Part shown: piece after piece, positions 1-8,991 of the stretch
Numbering within the stretch: the stretch's first letter is position 1
Layout of the letters: every line of letters begins with the position of its first letter
Origin: Bacillota bacterium
GTDB taxonomy: Bacteria > Bacillota > UBA4882 > UBA8346
Assembly: GCA_023400055.1 (NCBI GenBank)
Contig: JAEXFN010000062.1
Span: 7,733 to 71,732 of the forward strand
Reading direction: 5' to 3'
Length of the DNA stretch: 64,000 nt
Position numbers and translations under genes: made by a program
Notes under the pieces: model-generated
The model's database searches: none
What the model was told of the DNA's origin: nothing
Seen by the model: only the letters and a program-made list of their open reading frames with translations

Positions 1-42
1 AAACTCGGAAAACTATTCCTAAATCAGTCGTTATAGAATGGA

Positions 43-270
43 GTGGGGTTTTTGGATAGATTCGCGTTGGTCCTGGTGATCATCGGCGCCTTGAACTGGC
101 TGTTGGTGGGGTTGTTCAAATACGATCTGGTGGCAGCCATCTTCGGCGGGCAGGCCTCGTTATGGAGCCGCATCATCTATGCGTTGGTGGGGATCGCCGG
201 GCTGTACAGCATCAGCTTTCTATTCCGGGAGAAAGTTCCCAATGCCGACAAAACCGAAGCGCAACATTAA
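43..270 (+). CDS. DUF378-family small membrane protein
   Basis: A 75-residue protein with two hydrophobic segments (about residues 6-28 and 42-62) and the LDRFALVLVIIGALNWLLVG opening typical of DUF378 proteins. These are small integral membrane proteins of unknown function. The start is taken as GTG because an in-frame stop lies just upstream and this gives the usual few residues before the first helix; a TTG at 52, preceded by a G-rich stretch, is an alternative. A strong terminator follows directly, so it is probably monocistronic or the last gene of a unit that begins outside the window. Confidence 0.8.
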   Translation: MGFLDRFALVLVIIGALNWLLVGLFKYDLVAAIFGGQASLWSRIIYALVGIAGLYSISFLFREKVPNADKTEAQH

Positions 271-275
271 GGCGG

Positions 276-306
276 AAGGGAGTGACAACTCCCTTTCTTT
301 TTTTTG
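276..306 (+). terminator. Rho-independent terminator after the DUF378 gene
   Basis: An 8-bp stem (AAGGGAGT/ACTCCCTT) with a 4-nt loop is followed by a long T run. Confidence 0.9.
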
Positions 307-557
307 CGTAATTCCGCCGGAATCTTTTGCGGCTGACGCGCCGTAAAACGCTGCCAGCGGCGGGCCGGAACTTCCCGCTCGCCGCGGCGCATATGATAGA
401 ATAACAAAGCTTCCGACCGGTGAGGCTTCAGCCTGATCCGGCCGATCGCCAGTTAATAATCCGCAATTAACAGAAATACAAATATTCTGCTGCAACTTTT
501 CGGCGGCGCCGACGTTTAACAAGCTGTATCGGACCCCGTTCTGAAAGGAGGAGCTGG

Positions 558-1028
558 ATGAATATTGCCTTTTTTTTGATTCCCAAGAACGAAGTGGTCT
601 ACTTACCCATTAAATGCACCATGCGCCAAGCGTTGGAGAAGATGGAGTATCACCGCTACACCGCGATCCCGTTGATCGACGAGAATGGGAGATACGCCGG
701 AACCCTGACCGAGGGCGACCTGCTGTGGAAGATGAAAAACAGCCCCGGGCTGACCTTTGAGGGAACCGAAAGGGTCTTGCTGCGCGAGGTGCCGCGCCGT
801 ACCCAAAACGCCCCGGTGCGGATCAACGCCCAGATCGAAGACTTGCTCTCCCTGGCGATGATCCAGAATTTCGTGCCGGTCGTCGACGATCATGATATCT
901 TCATCGGAATCATCCGGCGGCGTGAGATCATCGAGTATTATGCCGGAGCTTCGGCGGCGGCCAAGAATGCCAAGATTCCGCTGCGGGTGATGCCCCAGAA
1001 TGCCGCGCCTTACTCCAAGTCCGTTTAA
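558..1028 (+). CDS. CBS-domain pair protein
   Basis: A 156-residue protein made of two CBS motifs, about residues 15-65 (ending GRYAGTLTEGDLLWKM) and 80-135 (ending FIGIIRRREIIEYY). CBS pairs bind adenine nucleotides and usually regulate an attached or partner protein. Here there is no other domain, so it is a stand-alone sensor whose partner is unknown. The ribosome binding site AAAGGAGGAG just before the ATG supports the start. The roughly 20 C-terminal residues are basic and probably disordered. Confidence 0.85.
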   Translation: MNIAFFLIPKNEVVYLPIKCTMRQALEKMEYHRYTAIPLIDENGRYAGTLTEGDLLWKMKNSPGLTFEGTERVLLREVPRRTQNAPVRINAQIEDLLSLAMIQNFVPVVDDHDIFIGIIRRREIIEYYAGASAAAKNAKIPLRVMPQNAAPYSKSV

Positions 1029-1042
1029 CCGTTAATTTACCG

Positions 1043-1072
1043 GCCGTGGGAACTCGCTTCCGCGGCTTTTTT
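1043..1072 (+). terminator. Probable terminator after the CBS gene
   Basis: An imperfect GC-rich hairpin (GCCGTGGGAA/TTCCGCGGC) is followed by six T. Confidence 0.7.
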
Positions 1073-1178
1073 CATGGGCCGGCCAGTGTTTTGACGGAAA
1101 CGGCAGGAAAAACGGGCACCGTGGGGGAAGTTCTTACGCAAAAAATTGTTTGGATCCGTCTCGACCGGGAGGTAGCCG

Positions 1179-2291
1179 ATGGTTAATCCGCTCCCCAAGG
1201 AAGTCTACCTGAAACGCAGCCACCAAAGAGTGCCCGACGTGCGCGGCGATTATTTCCGCGACCAGACGGCCATCATCCATTCGATGCCGTTCCGGCGGCT
1301 GAAACATAAGACCCAGGTCTTCTTCGCGCCGGAGAACGATCACGTCTGCACCCGGATCGAACACGTGATGCACGTGGCGACCATCGCCGCCACCATCTGC
1401 AAGGGCCTGAACTCCAGCGGCTGGGACCTCGATGTCGAGCTGGCCTACGCCACCGGGCTGGGCCACGATCTGGGGCACGCGCCGTTCGGACACGCCGGGG
1501 AAGAGATCCTTGACCGCAAGCTGGCGGGGATCGGCTCCTTCATCCATGAGGTCAACAGCTACCGGGTGGTGGAGCATCTGGCCAACGGCGGCCGGGGCCT
1601 GAATCTGACCTACGGCGTGAAGGACGGCATGATCAACCATAACGGCGAACATTTCGAGCAATACCTGCGGCCGGTGGCCCGCGAAAACGACCTGGAGGCG
1701 ATGCGCGACCGGGACAGTCTGCCCAGTTCCTATGAAGGATGCATCGTCCGCTTCGCCGACAAAATCGCCTATCTGGGCCGGGATATCGAGGATGCCAAGA
1801 TCGCCGGGTTCATCAAGACCGCGGATATCCCGCGCCAGATCCTCAAAGAGCTGGGCAACACCAACGGCGAGATCATCAACAGCCTGGTGATCGACGCCAT
1901 CGAGCGTTCCCGCCAGAGCGACGCGATCTGCTTTTCCGACGAGAAATTCGAGGTGGTGGAGCGGCTGATCGAGTTCAACCGCGAATACATCTACAATCAT
2001 CCCAAAATCGAAGCCTATAAAGTATACGGCCAGCGGATCATCGCCGCGCTCTTCGATTATTTGATGGCCTGTTACCGGCGGCACGGTCCGGACTTCGCCG
2101 CCTACCAGGAAGGATTCACCCGGCTGGAGCGGGCCTTCGGCCGGCATCTGGAGGAGATGGCCGACTACTACCGGCGTTCGGCGGCCCCGCCGGAGCTGAT
2201 GGTCACCGATTACGTGGCGGGAATGACCGACCTTTACGCGTTGGAATGCATGAAGCAGATCACCTTGCCGGCGCCAATCAGCTTCCGGTGA
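1179..2291 (+). CDS. dgt: HD-domain dNTP triphosphohydrolase (dGTPase family)
   Basis: A 370-residue HD-superfamily hydrolase of the dGTPase/dNTPase type, which cleaves dNTPs to nucleosides and triphosphate. The opening with FRRLKHKTQVF, then RIEHVMHVATIA and GHDLGHAPFGHAGE, supplies the metal-binding H...HD motif. The later stretch CIVRFADKIAYLGRDIEDA carries the conserved Asp. The length fits the shorter Gram-positive type. The ATG is preceded by GGGAGGT. The exact nucleotide preference cannot be read from the sequence. Confidence 0.88.
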   Translation: MVNPLPKEVYLKRSHQRVPDVRGDYFRDQTAIIHSMPFRRLKHKTQVFFAPENDHVCTRIEHVMHVATIAATICKGLNSSGWDLDVELAYATGLGHDLGHAPFGHAGEEILDRKLAGIGSFIHEVNSYRVVEHLANGGRGLNLTYGVKDGMINHNGEHFEQYLRPVARENDLEAMRDRDSLPSSYEGCIVRFADKIAYLGRDIEDAKIAGFIKTADIPRQILKELGNTNGEIINSLVIDAIERSRQSDAICFSDEKFEVVERLIEFNREYIYNHPKIEAYKVYGQRIIAALFDYLMACYRRHGPDFAAYQEGFTRLERAFGRHLEEMADYYRRSAAPPELMVTDYVAGMTDLYALECMKQITLPAPISFR

Positions 2292-2325
2292 TCGTTTGCA
2301 AACTACTCGGTCAGTCCCGGATGAT

Positions 2326-2682
2326 TTTTGGGTCACTGTTCCAACTCATTTTATTACTGAAAATGTTCGTTCAGTAACTGAACATACTCATTTAGTTACC
2401 GAAGATGTTCATTCAGTAGCTGAACATGCTCATTTAGTTACCGAAGATGCTCATTCAGTAACTGGACATACTCATTTAGTTACTGAAGATGCTCATTCAG
2501 TAACTGAATATGCTCATTTAGTTACCGAAGATGCTCATTCAGTAACTGAACATACTCATTTAGTTATTGGAGATACTCGTTCAGCAACTGAACGTGCTCA
2601 TTTCATTACTGAAAATACTCATTTGGTCACCGAAGAGGTTCGTTTCGTTAGCGAATATGCTTTGGCAGTTACCGAAAGATAC
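2326..2682. repeat. 21-bp tandem array A (17 units)
   Basis: Seventeen consecutive 21-bp units without indels, mostly alternating two variants (GCTCATTTAGTTACCGAAG.. and GCTCATTCAGTAACTGAAC..), so the higher-order period is 42 bp. Several units contain the dyad TTCAGTAACTGAA. The stretch is AT-rich compared with its neighbours. Because 21 is a multiple of three, one plus-strand frame stays open (TTG at 2296 to 2697) and reads as heptapeptides such as HLVTEDA/HSVTEHT. There is no convincing ribosome binding site and no compositional sign of a gene, so I treat this as non-coding. It fills the gap between the dNTPase gene and the 3' end of the opp operon. Confidence 0.95.
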
Positions 2683-2748
2683 GGATTCGCTTATTAAATA
2701 GCGCTCGGGTTCCCGGCGGGGGGAAGCTGCCGGATTCAAAACAAAATG

Positions 2749-2776
2749 AAAAGCCGCCGGGGATCCGGCGGCTTTT
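2749..2776 (-). terminator. Terminator of the opp operon
   Basis: A perfect 12-bp stem (AAAAGCCGCCGG/CCGGCGGCTTTT) with a 4-nt loop lies 13 bases past the oppF stop. It has A and T runs on both sides, so it could act in both directions. Confidence 0.88.
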
Positions 2777-2789
2777 GAATGCGATAGGG

Positions 2790-3758
2790 TTAGCAATGTT
2801 GCACCGCGAAGCAGCTGACGAAATGCCCGGCGCCGCAATCCACCAGTTGCGGATCGTGCTCGCCGCATTCCGGCCGGGCGATCTGGCAACGGTTTTTGAA
2901 GCGGCAGCCCGGCGGCGGATCCACCGGACTGGGCACGTCGCCTTCGAGGACGATCCGGTTCCGGCTGGCTTCCACCTCCGGATCGGCGACCGGCACCGCC
3001 GAAAGCAGCGCCTGCGTGTACGGATGCAACGGATTCTTGTAGAGTTCGGCCGATGGGGCCAGTTCCACCAGCTTGCCGAGGTACATGACGGCGATCCGGT
3101 TGCTGGTATGTTTGACCATCGAGATATCGTGGGCGATGAACAGATAGGTCAAACCCAGCCGTTCCTGCAACTCCTCCAGCAAGTTGATCACCTGGGCCTG
3201 AATCGAGACGTCCAGGGCCGAGATGGGCTCGTCGCAGATGACGAATTCGGGTTCCACCGCCAGCGCCCGGGCGATGCCGATCCGCTGCCGCTGGCCGCCG
3301 GAGAATTCGTGCGGGAAACGGTTGGCGTGTTCCCGGCTGAGACCCACCAGCGACAGCAGTTCATTGACCCGTTCCTGGGCCGCACTGCCCTTGGCGACGT
3401 GATGGACCTCCATCGGCTCGCTGATGATCTCGGAGACGGTCATCCGCGGATTGAGCGATGAATAGGGATCCTGGAAGATCATCTGCATCTTGTGGCGGAC
3501 CGGCAGCATCTGCGCTTTGGTCAGCGTATAAATATCGGTGCCGCCGAAGATGACCTTGCCGCCGGTGGGCTCGTAGAGCCGGATGATGGTCCGGCCGATG
3601 GTCGTTTTGCCGCAACCGGACTCGCCGACCAGCCCCAGGGTCTCGCCCTTGGGAATCGTGAAACTGACGTCGTCGACCGCCTTGAGCAGATGATGGGAGC
3701 CGATCTTGAAATATTTTTGAAGATTCTTTACTTCCAGCAATGGTTGAGACGGATTCAT
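2790..3758 (-). CDS. oppF: Oligopeptide ABC transporter ATP-binding protein OppF
   Basis: A 322-residue ATPase subunit of the oligopeptide/dipeptide importer. It has Walker A GESGCGKTT, signature FSGGQRQRIGIARAL, Walker B FVICDEPISALDVS, and the C-terminal oligopeptide extension with four cysteines (GCRFKNRC...C...C). The ATG overlaps the oppD stop by four bases (ATGA) and is preceded by AAGGGGGG, so translation is coupled. An in-frame upstream extension inside oppD is not used. It is the last gene of the operon. Confidence 0.93.
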   Translation of the reverse strand: MNPSQPLLEVKNLQKYFKIGSHHLLKAVDDVSFTIPKGETLGLVGESGCGKTTIGRTIIRLYEPTGGKVIFGGTDIYTLTKAQMLPVRHKMQMIFQDPYSSLNPRMTVSEIISEPMEVHHVAKGSAAQERVNELLSLVGLSREHANRFPHEFSGGQRQRIGIARALAVEPEFVICDEPISALDVSIQAQVINLLEELQERLGLTYLFIAHDISMVKHTSNRIAVMYLGKLVELAPSAELYKNPLHPYTQALLSAVPVADPEVEASRNRIVLEGDVPSPVDPPPGCRFKNRCQIARPECGEHDPQLVDCGAGHFVSCFAVQHC

Positions 3759-4771
3759 GCGACGGACCCCCCTTTGGCGGACGGGCGCTGGACCTTCGGC
3801 GCGTCCGGGTGCATCAGCCAGCAAGCCGCCTGATGGCCGGGGCGTTCCTCGAAATAGGGCGGAAGCTCCTGCTCGCAGATTTTCATCGCATAGTCGCAAC
3901 GGGGCCGGAACCGGCAGCCGGCGGGCGGCGCCAGCAAATCGGGGGGTTGACCCCAGATGGGAACCAGTTTGGTCTTGGCCTCTTCATCCAGGCGCGGCAC
4001 CGATTTGAGCAAGCCCCAGGTATAGGGATGTTGCGGCTGGTAAAAGACGTCCCGCAGGGCGCCGCTTTCCACGATCTTGCCGGCGTACATCACGATCACT
4101 TTCTGGCAGACTCCGGCCACCACGCCGAGATCGTGGGTGATCAGAATGATCGCGGTATTGATCTTTTGTTTCAGATCTTTCATGATCTCCAGGATCTGCG
4201 CCTGGATGGTCACATCCAGCGCGGTGGTAGGTTCGTCGGCGATTAGCAGCTTGGGCTCGCAGGCCAGGGCCATCGCGATCATCACCCGCTGCCGCATGCC
4301 GCCGGAGAACTGGTGCGGATACTGGCGCAGCCGTTTTTCCGGCGAAGGAATGCCCACCAGCTCCAAAAGCTCGATCGCTTTTTGGGACGCAGCGGCGGCG
4401 GGCAGGTTTTTGTGCAGGCGCAAGCCTTCGGTCAGTTGTTGCTCGACGGTCAATACCGGATTCAGCGAGGTCATCGGATCCTGAAAGATCATCCCGATCT
4501 CGTTGCCGCGGATCCGGCGCATCTCATGGTTGCTGAGCGGGACCAGATCCTGGCCGTCAAAAAGAATGGACCCTTCGGTAATCTTGCCGGGATGGGCGAT
4601 CAGCCGCATGATCGAGAGCGAGGTGACGCTTTTGCCGCAGCCCGACTCGCCGACGATGGCCACCGCTTCTCCGGAATCCACCGTAAAACTGACATCATCC
4701 ACCGCCCTGACTTCCCCGGCGTAGGTATAGAATGAGGTTTTCAGCCCTTTCACTTCTAGTAGTGCACTCAT
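3755..4771 (-). CDS. oppD: Oligopeptide ABC transporter ATP-binding protein OppD
   Basis: A 338-residue ATPase that pairs with OppF to drive the OppBC channel. Walker A is GESGCGKSV, the signature is FSGGMRQRVMIAMAL and Walker B is LLIADEPTTALDVT. The C-terminal region keeps the CRFRPRCDYAMKIC cysteine cluster usual in OppD/DppD. A TAAGGAGGAATT ribosome binding site supports the ATG. Confidence 0.94.
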   Translation of the reverse strand: MSALLEVKGLKTSFYTYAGEVRAVDDVSFTVDSGEAVAIVGESGCGKSVTSLSIMRLIAHPGKITEGSILFDGQDLVPLSNHEMRRIRGNEIGMIFQDPMTSLNPVLTVEQQLTEGLRLHKNLPAAAASQKAIELLELVGIPSPEKRLRQYPHQFSGGMRQRVMIAMALACEPKLLIADEPTTALDVTIQAQILEIMKDLKQKINTAIILITHDLGVVAGVCQKVIVMYAGKIVESGALRDVFYQPQHPYTWGLLKSVPRLDEEAKTKLVPIWGQPPDLLAPPAGCRFRPRCDYAMKICEQELPPYFEERPGHQAACWLMHPDAPKVQRPSAKGGSVA

Positions 4772-4797
4772 ATCGTAATTCCTCCTTACCCCTTCCC

Positions 4798-5712
4798 TTA
4801 CTTACGCAGCCGCGGGTCAAGCGCGTCCCGCAAGCCGTCGCCGAAAAAGTTGAAGGCCAACATCGTGATGCAGATGGATACCGCCGGGAAAAACAGTTGA
4901 TAGGGGAACGAGCGGAACCCGTCCAAGGCGTCCGAGGCGAGCATCCCCCAGGAAGCCATGGGCGCGCCGACCCCCAGTCCGATAAAGCTCAGGAAGGCCT
5001 CGGTGAAGATGGCCTCCGGGATATTAAAGGTCACCGTGACCAGGATCGGCCCGATCGCGTTGGGAACCAGATGGCGGAGGATGATCCGCTTGTCGCTGAC
5101 GCCGATGGCCCGGGCGGCCAGCACATAATCCTGCTCTTTCAGGCTCAAGACTTGCCCCCGGACCACCCGGGCCATGTAGAGCCAGTAGACCGCGCCGATG
5201 GCGATCAACACGTTCTGCAGGCCAGGTTTTAAGATGACCATCAACAAGATAACCCAGAGCAACAGGGGAATGGCGTACAGGATGTCGACGATGCGCATCA
5301 TGTACTCGTCGACCTTGCCGCCGTAAAATCCGGAAATGCCGCCGTAGATTACGCCCAGGCTCAAATTAATCAAGGTCACGAAGAAGCCGATGGTGAGCGA
5401 GACCCGCGCGCCGTATAGACAGCGCACGAAGAGATCGCGGCCGAGGTTGTCGGTGCCGAACCAATGATCCGCCGAAGGCGGCTGGTTGGCGCTGAGCAAG
5501 CTCTGGTCCGAATAGGAATATTTGCAGAAAAACGGGCCGATGATCGCGGCCAGGATAATTAGGATGATGACGAATAACGAGATGATGGCCACTTTGTTTT
5601 GTTTCAGCCTACGCCAGGCATCCTTCCAATAGCTGGTATTGGGGCGGACGGCGAGGTTGTCGGTATCGGCCGCGCGACCGACGGGTTCAAACAGCACAGG
5701 TTGATTTATCAT
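4798..5712 (-). CDS. oppC: Oligopeptide ABC transporter permease OppC
   Basis: A 304-residue DppC-type permease. It has an N-terminal cytoplasmic stretch, a first membrane helix at about residues 38-60, an extracellular loop with HWFGTDNLGRDLFVRCLYGAR, then a five-helix permease core. The EAA loop is RAIGVSDKRIILRHLVPNAIGPI, the ATPase contact. It starts 3 bases after the oppB stop. Confidence 0.94.
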   Translation of the reverse strand: MINQPVLFEPVGRAADTDNLAVRPNTSYWKDAWRRLKQNKVAIISLFVIILIILAAIIGPFFCKYSYSDQSLLSANQPPSADHWFGTDNLGRDLFVRCLYGARVSLTIGFFVTLINLSLGVIYGGISGFYGGKVDEYMMRIVDILYAIPLLLWVILLMVILKPGLQNVLIAIGAVYWLYMARVVRGQVLSLKEQDYVLAARAIGVSDKRIILRHLVPNAIGPILVTVTFNIPEAIFTEAFLSFIGLGVGAPMASWGMLASDALDGFRSFPYQLFFPAVSICITMLAFNFFGDGLRDALDPRLRK

Positions 5713-5715
5713 TCC

Positions 5716-6645
5716 TCAATCACCTTTTCCAGTCAGTTTAATCCGGGGATCGATCATGGCGTAAATGACATCGACCAGTAAACTCATTAACAGCACGAAG
5801 GCCGCGTAAAAGACGGTAACGCCGAGGATCGCCGTATAGTCGCGGTTATAGATGCTGTTAACATAGTAACGTCCCAGACCGGGAATGGCGAAGATCTTCT
5901 CGATTACAAAAGTACCGGTCAATAAGGTCGCCGTTAGCGGGCCCATTACCGCAATGGCCGGAATCAAAGCATTTTTCAGAACATGGCGCACGATGACCAT
6001 GGCCTCGCTCAAACCTTTGGAACGGGCGGTGCGCACGTAATCCTGGGCCAACACCTCCAGCATGCTGGAACGGGTCAGCCGGGCCACGAAAGCCATCGGG
6101 AACACGGAAAGCGCCAGCACCGGCAATACCGCCTGGCTGGGCATCCCCCAGAGCGCCGGCGGGAGCCAGCCCAAAATATAACTGAAGATAAATTGCAACA
6201 GGGTTGCCATCACGAAACTGGGGATCGAGACCCCCAGGATCGCTCCCAGCATCAAGGTGCTGTCCTGCCACCGATTGTGGCCCAGCGCCGCGAAGATACC
6301 CGAAGGAACGCCGACCGCCAAGGCCACCAGAATGGCCAGGACGCCGAGCGTGGCGGAGACCGGGAATCCCTCGCGGATCAGATCGTTGACGGATCTGCCC
6401 TGGAACTTGAAGGAGGGACCCAGATCCAACTTCACAATGTTGAACAAATAATCGCTGTACTGCTTAATGAGCGGATCTCGCAAATGATAACGTGCTTCGA
6501 TGTTCTTGATGATCTCCGGCGGAAGTCTCTTTTCCGAGGTGAACGGTCCTCCGGGAATCGCATGCATCAAAAAGAACGTTACGGTAATGACGATCCACAA
6601 AGTTACAATGGCCGATCCCAATCGGCCCACAACATACTTACCCAC
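5716..6645 (-). CDS. oppB: Oligopeptide ABC transporter permease OppB
   Basis: A roughly 309-residue DppB-type permease with an N-terminal helix (VTLWIVITVTFFLMHAIPGG) and an EAA loop (RTARSKGLSEAMVIVRHVLKNALIP). I chose the GTG at 6645 because AGGAGTGA lies 8 bases upstream and the protein then begins VGKYVVGRL, as is usual for OppB. A GTG at 6663 would add six residues but has no ribosome binding site. With OppC it forms the channel. It is the first gene after the oppA intercistronic hairpins. Confidence 0.92.
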   Translation of the reverse strand: MGKYVVGRLGSAIVTLWIVITVTFFLMHAIPGGPFTSEKRLPPEIIKNIEARYHLRDPLIKQYSDYLFNIVKLDLGPSFKFQGRSVNDLIREGFPVSATLGVLAILVALAVGVPSGIFAALGHNRWQDSTLMLGAILGVSIPSFVMATLLQFIFSYILGWLPPALWGMPSQAVLPVLALSVFPMAFVARLTRSSMLEVLAQDYVRTARSKGLSEAMVIVRHVLKNALIPAIAVMGPLTATLLTGTFVIEKIFAIPGLGRYYVNSIYNRDYTAILGVTVFYAAFVLLMSLLVDVIYAMIDPRIKLTGKGD

Positions 6646-6747
6646 CGTTATCACTCCTGCCACATCGGTCGCAATCCATCATTACTGCGGTTGCGGCGAT
6701 GTTACGACATATGTTTCTCAATTCGTAGCATAACACGGATATCGCGA

Positions 6748-6785
6748 ATGGCCTTTCCAGCCCGAAAACAGACAGGAAAGGCCAT
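6748..6785 (-). terminator. Second oppA-oppB intercistronic hairpin
   Basis: A perfect 11-bp inverted repeat (ATGGCCTTTCC/GGAAAGGCCAT) with a 16-nt loop lies between the oppA terminator and oppB. There is no T run, so it is more likely an mRNA-stabilising or attenuating hairpin than a terminator. Confidence 0.6.
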
Positions 6786-6809
6786 CCTTGTCCTCTATAT
6801 GCCGCAATA

Positions 6810-6834
6810 AAGGCGGCGCGGGTAGCGCCGCCTT
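6810..6834 (-). terminator. Hairpin directly after oppA
   Basis: A perfect 10-bp GC-rich stem (AAGGCGGCGC/GCGCCGCCTT) with a 5-nt loop sits 30 bases past the oppA stop. Such hairpins behind a binding-protein gene usually let it be expressed above the permease genes. Confidence 0.7.
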
Positions 6835-6863
6835 ATTCGCGAAGCAAGTATTCGATCGCCGGC

Positions 6864-8477
6864 TTAATGCTGGGCGATATAAGCGTCGTGGAAATAAATC
6901 ATTCCCAACGAAGATTGGTTGACGCCCTTCACATAACTCTTGATCAGCGTGGGGTCGGTATAGAAGTAGATCGGCATGATCGGCAGTTCTGCCATTAAGA
7001 TCTTTTCCGCATCATGCATGGCTTTCATCCGGACTTTCTGGTCACCCGTATTTTTGGCGACATCGATCAATTTGTCATATTGGGCGTTGCTCCAACCGGT
7101 TTCATTGTTGCCGCCGTCAGTGACGAACATATCCATGAAGGTCATCGGATCCACATAATCGCCGATCCAGCCGGCCCGGGCGATCGTGTAATTCAGATGT
7201 TGCTGGTTATCGAGGTAGACTTTCCATTCCTGGTTGGTCAGGGTCACATTGATGCCCAGGTTCTTCTTCCACATCTCCTGAATGGCTTCGGCGATTTGTT
7301 TATGTTGTTCGCTGGTGTTGAAGAGGATTTCAATATTGGGGAAGCCTTTGCCGTCGGGATAGCCGGCTTCGGCGAGCAATTTTTTGGCCGTGGCCAGATC
7401 GTCTTTGAAGAAATTGCCGCCGACCTTTCTAAAGGTGGTGCCTTTCGCCGCGTCGGGCACCCCGTCGGGCACGAAACCGTAGGCCGGTTTCTGACCGCCC
7501 TTGATCACCGCTTTGATGAGCAGCGGCCGGTCGATGGCCAGCGTCAACGCTCTCCGGACCTTCGGATTGTTGAACGGAGCTTTCTTGACGTTAAACCGGT
7601 AGAAATAAGTGCCCAAATACGGCAGGTATTTCAGCGCGCCGGTAGATTCCAGACGCGGGATTTCTTGTTGCGGAATGCTGTTGTTGTCGAGCAGGTCGAC
7701 TTGGTTGGAATCATACATGGTCAAAGCGGTGCTTTGCTCTTCGACGAGGAAGAAGGTCAATTTGGTCAGTTTAACGTTTTTGCGGTTCCAATAATAAGGA
7801 TTGGGCTCGAACTCGATCCGTTCGTTATGGACCCAGCGGACCATCTTGAAAGGACCGTTGCCGACATAAGTTTTGGGATCGGTGGCCCATTTCTCGGGAT
7901 TGGCCTCGACCACTTTCTTGTTGACCGGGAACAGGGTCTGGAAAGCGGTAATCGACAAGAAATAAGGGCAGGGAGACTCGAGGGTCACTTTCAGGGTATA
8001 TCTATCGAGCGCCTTTACCCCAACTTGGTTGGGATCGGTGATCTTCTTATTATTATAAGCTTCGCCGTTTTTGATGTAATATAATTGATAAGCATATTCC
8101 GAGGCTAGTTTGGGATCGAGCGCCCGCTTCCAGGAATACTCGAAATCTTGGGCGGTGACCGGATCGCCATTGGACCATCTGGCGTTCTTACGCAGATGGA
8201 AAGTATAGATGAGGCCGTCTTTGGAAACATCCCAGCTGGCGGCGATGCCCGGGATCGGAACGTCACCGAAACCATTCCGGGTCAGGCCCTCAAAAGCGGC
8301 GACTTCGACATTGGCGTCTTGAACGCCAGTGGAACGGGCCGGATCGACGGTCTGCGGTTCGGTGCCGTCATTGTAACGCAGTTCTTGTACCTTGGCCAAT
8401 TTCGGGGCAGCCGCGAAAACGGTTGAACCGATTAAGACCACAACAGCCAGTAGTAAAAGCCATTTACTCATTTTCAT
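6864..8477 (-). CDS. oppA: Oligopeptide-binding protein OppA
   Basis: A 537-residue extracellular peptide-binding protein (SBP_bac_5 family) feeding OppBCDF. The signal peptide is MKMSKWLLLLAVVVLIGSTVFA. I see no lipobox cysteine, which is unusual for a Gram-positive binding protein and leaves the anchoring unclear. Family motifs include LRYNDGTEPQTVDPARS near the N terminus, YTFHLRKNARWSNGDPVTAQDFEYSWKRALDP, and VRRALTLAIDRPLLIKAV. The ATG at 8477 is chosen because AGGAGGT lies 11 bases upstream and the signal peptide begins there. It is the first gene of the operon. Confidence 0.94.
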   Translation of the reverse strand: MKMSKWLLLLAVVVLIGSTVFAAAPKLAKVQELRYNDGTEPQTVDPARSTGVQDANVEVAAFEGLTRNGFGDVPIPGIAASWDVSKDGLIYTFHLRKNARWSNGDPVTAQDFEYSWKRALDPKLASEYAYQLYYIKNGEAYNNKKITDPNQVGVKALDRYTLKVTLESPCPYFLSITAFQTLFPVNKKVVEANPEKWATDPKTYVGNGPFKMVRWVHNERIEFEPNPYYWNRKNVKLTKLTFFLVEEQSTALTMYDSNQVDLLDNNSIPQQEIPRLESTGALKYLPYLGTYFYRFNVKKAPFNNPKVRRALTLAIDRPLLIKAVIKGGQKPAYGFVPDGVPDAAKGTTFRKVGGNFFKDDLATAKKLLAEAGYPDGKGFPNIEILFNTSEQHKQIAEAIQEMWKKNLGINVTLTNQEWKVYLDNQQHLNYTIARAGWIGDYVDPMTFMDMFVTDGGNNETGWSNAQYDKLIDVAKNTGDQKVRMKAMHDAEKILMAELPIMPIYFYTDPTLIKSYVKGVNQSSLGMIYFHDAYIAQH

Positions 8478-8991
8478 TGTGGAAGCATACCTCCTGTTTC
8501 TATTTTTAAAAATAATCACCGTCGCAAACAGAACTTTACGTCCATCACCTCCCGAAGCCGAGATGGTTTTCAAATTATTGGCCACTTGCCCAGCCGGAAC
8601 TCCGATGGGTTGGTGCCGAAAAAAGGAAAACCTATGCACCAATGCGCAATTTTCGAGCTCCGGCTGTCACAGATTAACAATTATAACGTAATTGTATTAG
8701 ACGAAATATCGAGAATACCTTCCAGCAAAATGACATGTTTCTTTTTTTTAACATGAGTTCGGATAATTTTTTAAAAAGGGACGCGGTTGCTGCAGGAACT
8801 CATGGCGTCGAGCCCGAAATTTGGTAAAACAGGTTCATTCATAGCCGGTTATGAATGAAAGCTTCGCCGATCGCGAGGCCTCCGGCGGGGTTATCTTGGC
8901 GTTTTTGAAATAATGGATTGAAATGCAAAGTGAAATGGCATCTCACGAAAATACGAAAAGAGGGAATTGAATGACAAGGTAGGTGACGACA
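8478..8991. other. Divergent intergenic region between oppA and the SIMPL gene
   Basis: About 510 bases without a credible gene. On the minus strand there is a long oppA leader. At 8677-8695 lies the dyad ACAATTA-taacg-TAATTGT, which overlaps a minus-strand TATAAT and could be an operator at the oppA promoter. The leader between there and oppA has GC-rich segments able to pair (CGGAGCTC.. and ..GGAGTTCCGG), but I recognise no known riboswitch class. Confidence 0.55.
8677..8695 (-). promoter_or_regulatory. Putative oppA promoter/operator
   Basis: The dyad ACAATTA/TAATTGT has a 5-nt centre and includes TATAAT on the minus strand, about 200 bases upstream of the oppA ATG. No good -35 hexamer is visible, so the promoter call is weak. 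Confidence 0.4.

Noticed and set aside
220..522. 100-residue minus-strand ORF after the DUF378 gene
   Set aside because: It crosses a strong plus-strand terminator and overlaps the DUF378 gene; no family features.
2296..2697. 133-residue protein-coding gene
   Set aside because: Pure 21-bp repeat, TTG start without a ribosome binding site, and the frame is open only because 21 is divisible by three.
5983..6810. Long plus-strand ORF opposite oppB
   Set aside because: A shadow of the permease gene; His/Gln/Arg-rich composition typical of antisense frames in GC-rich DNA.
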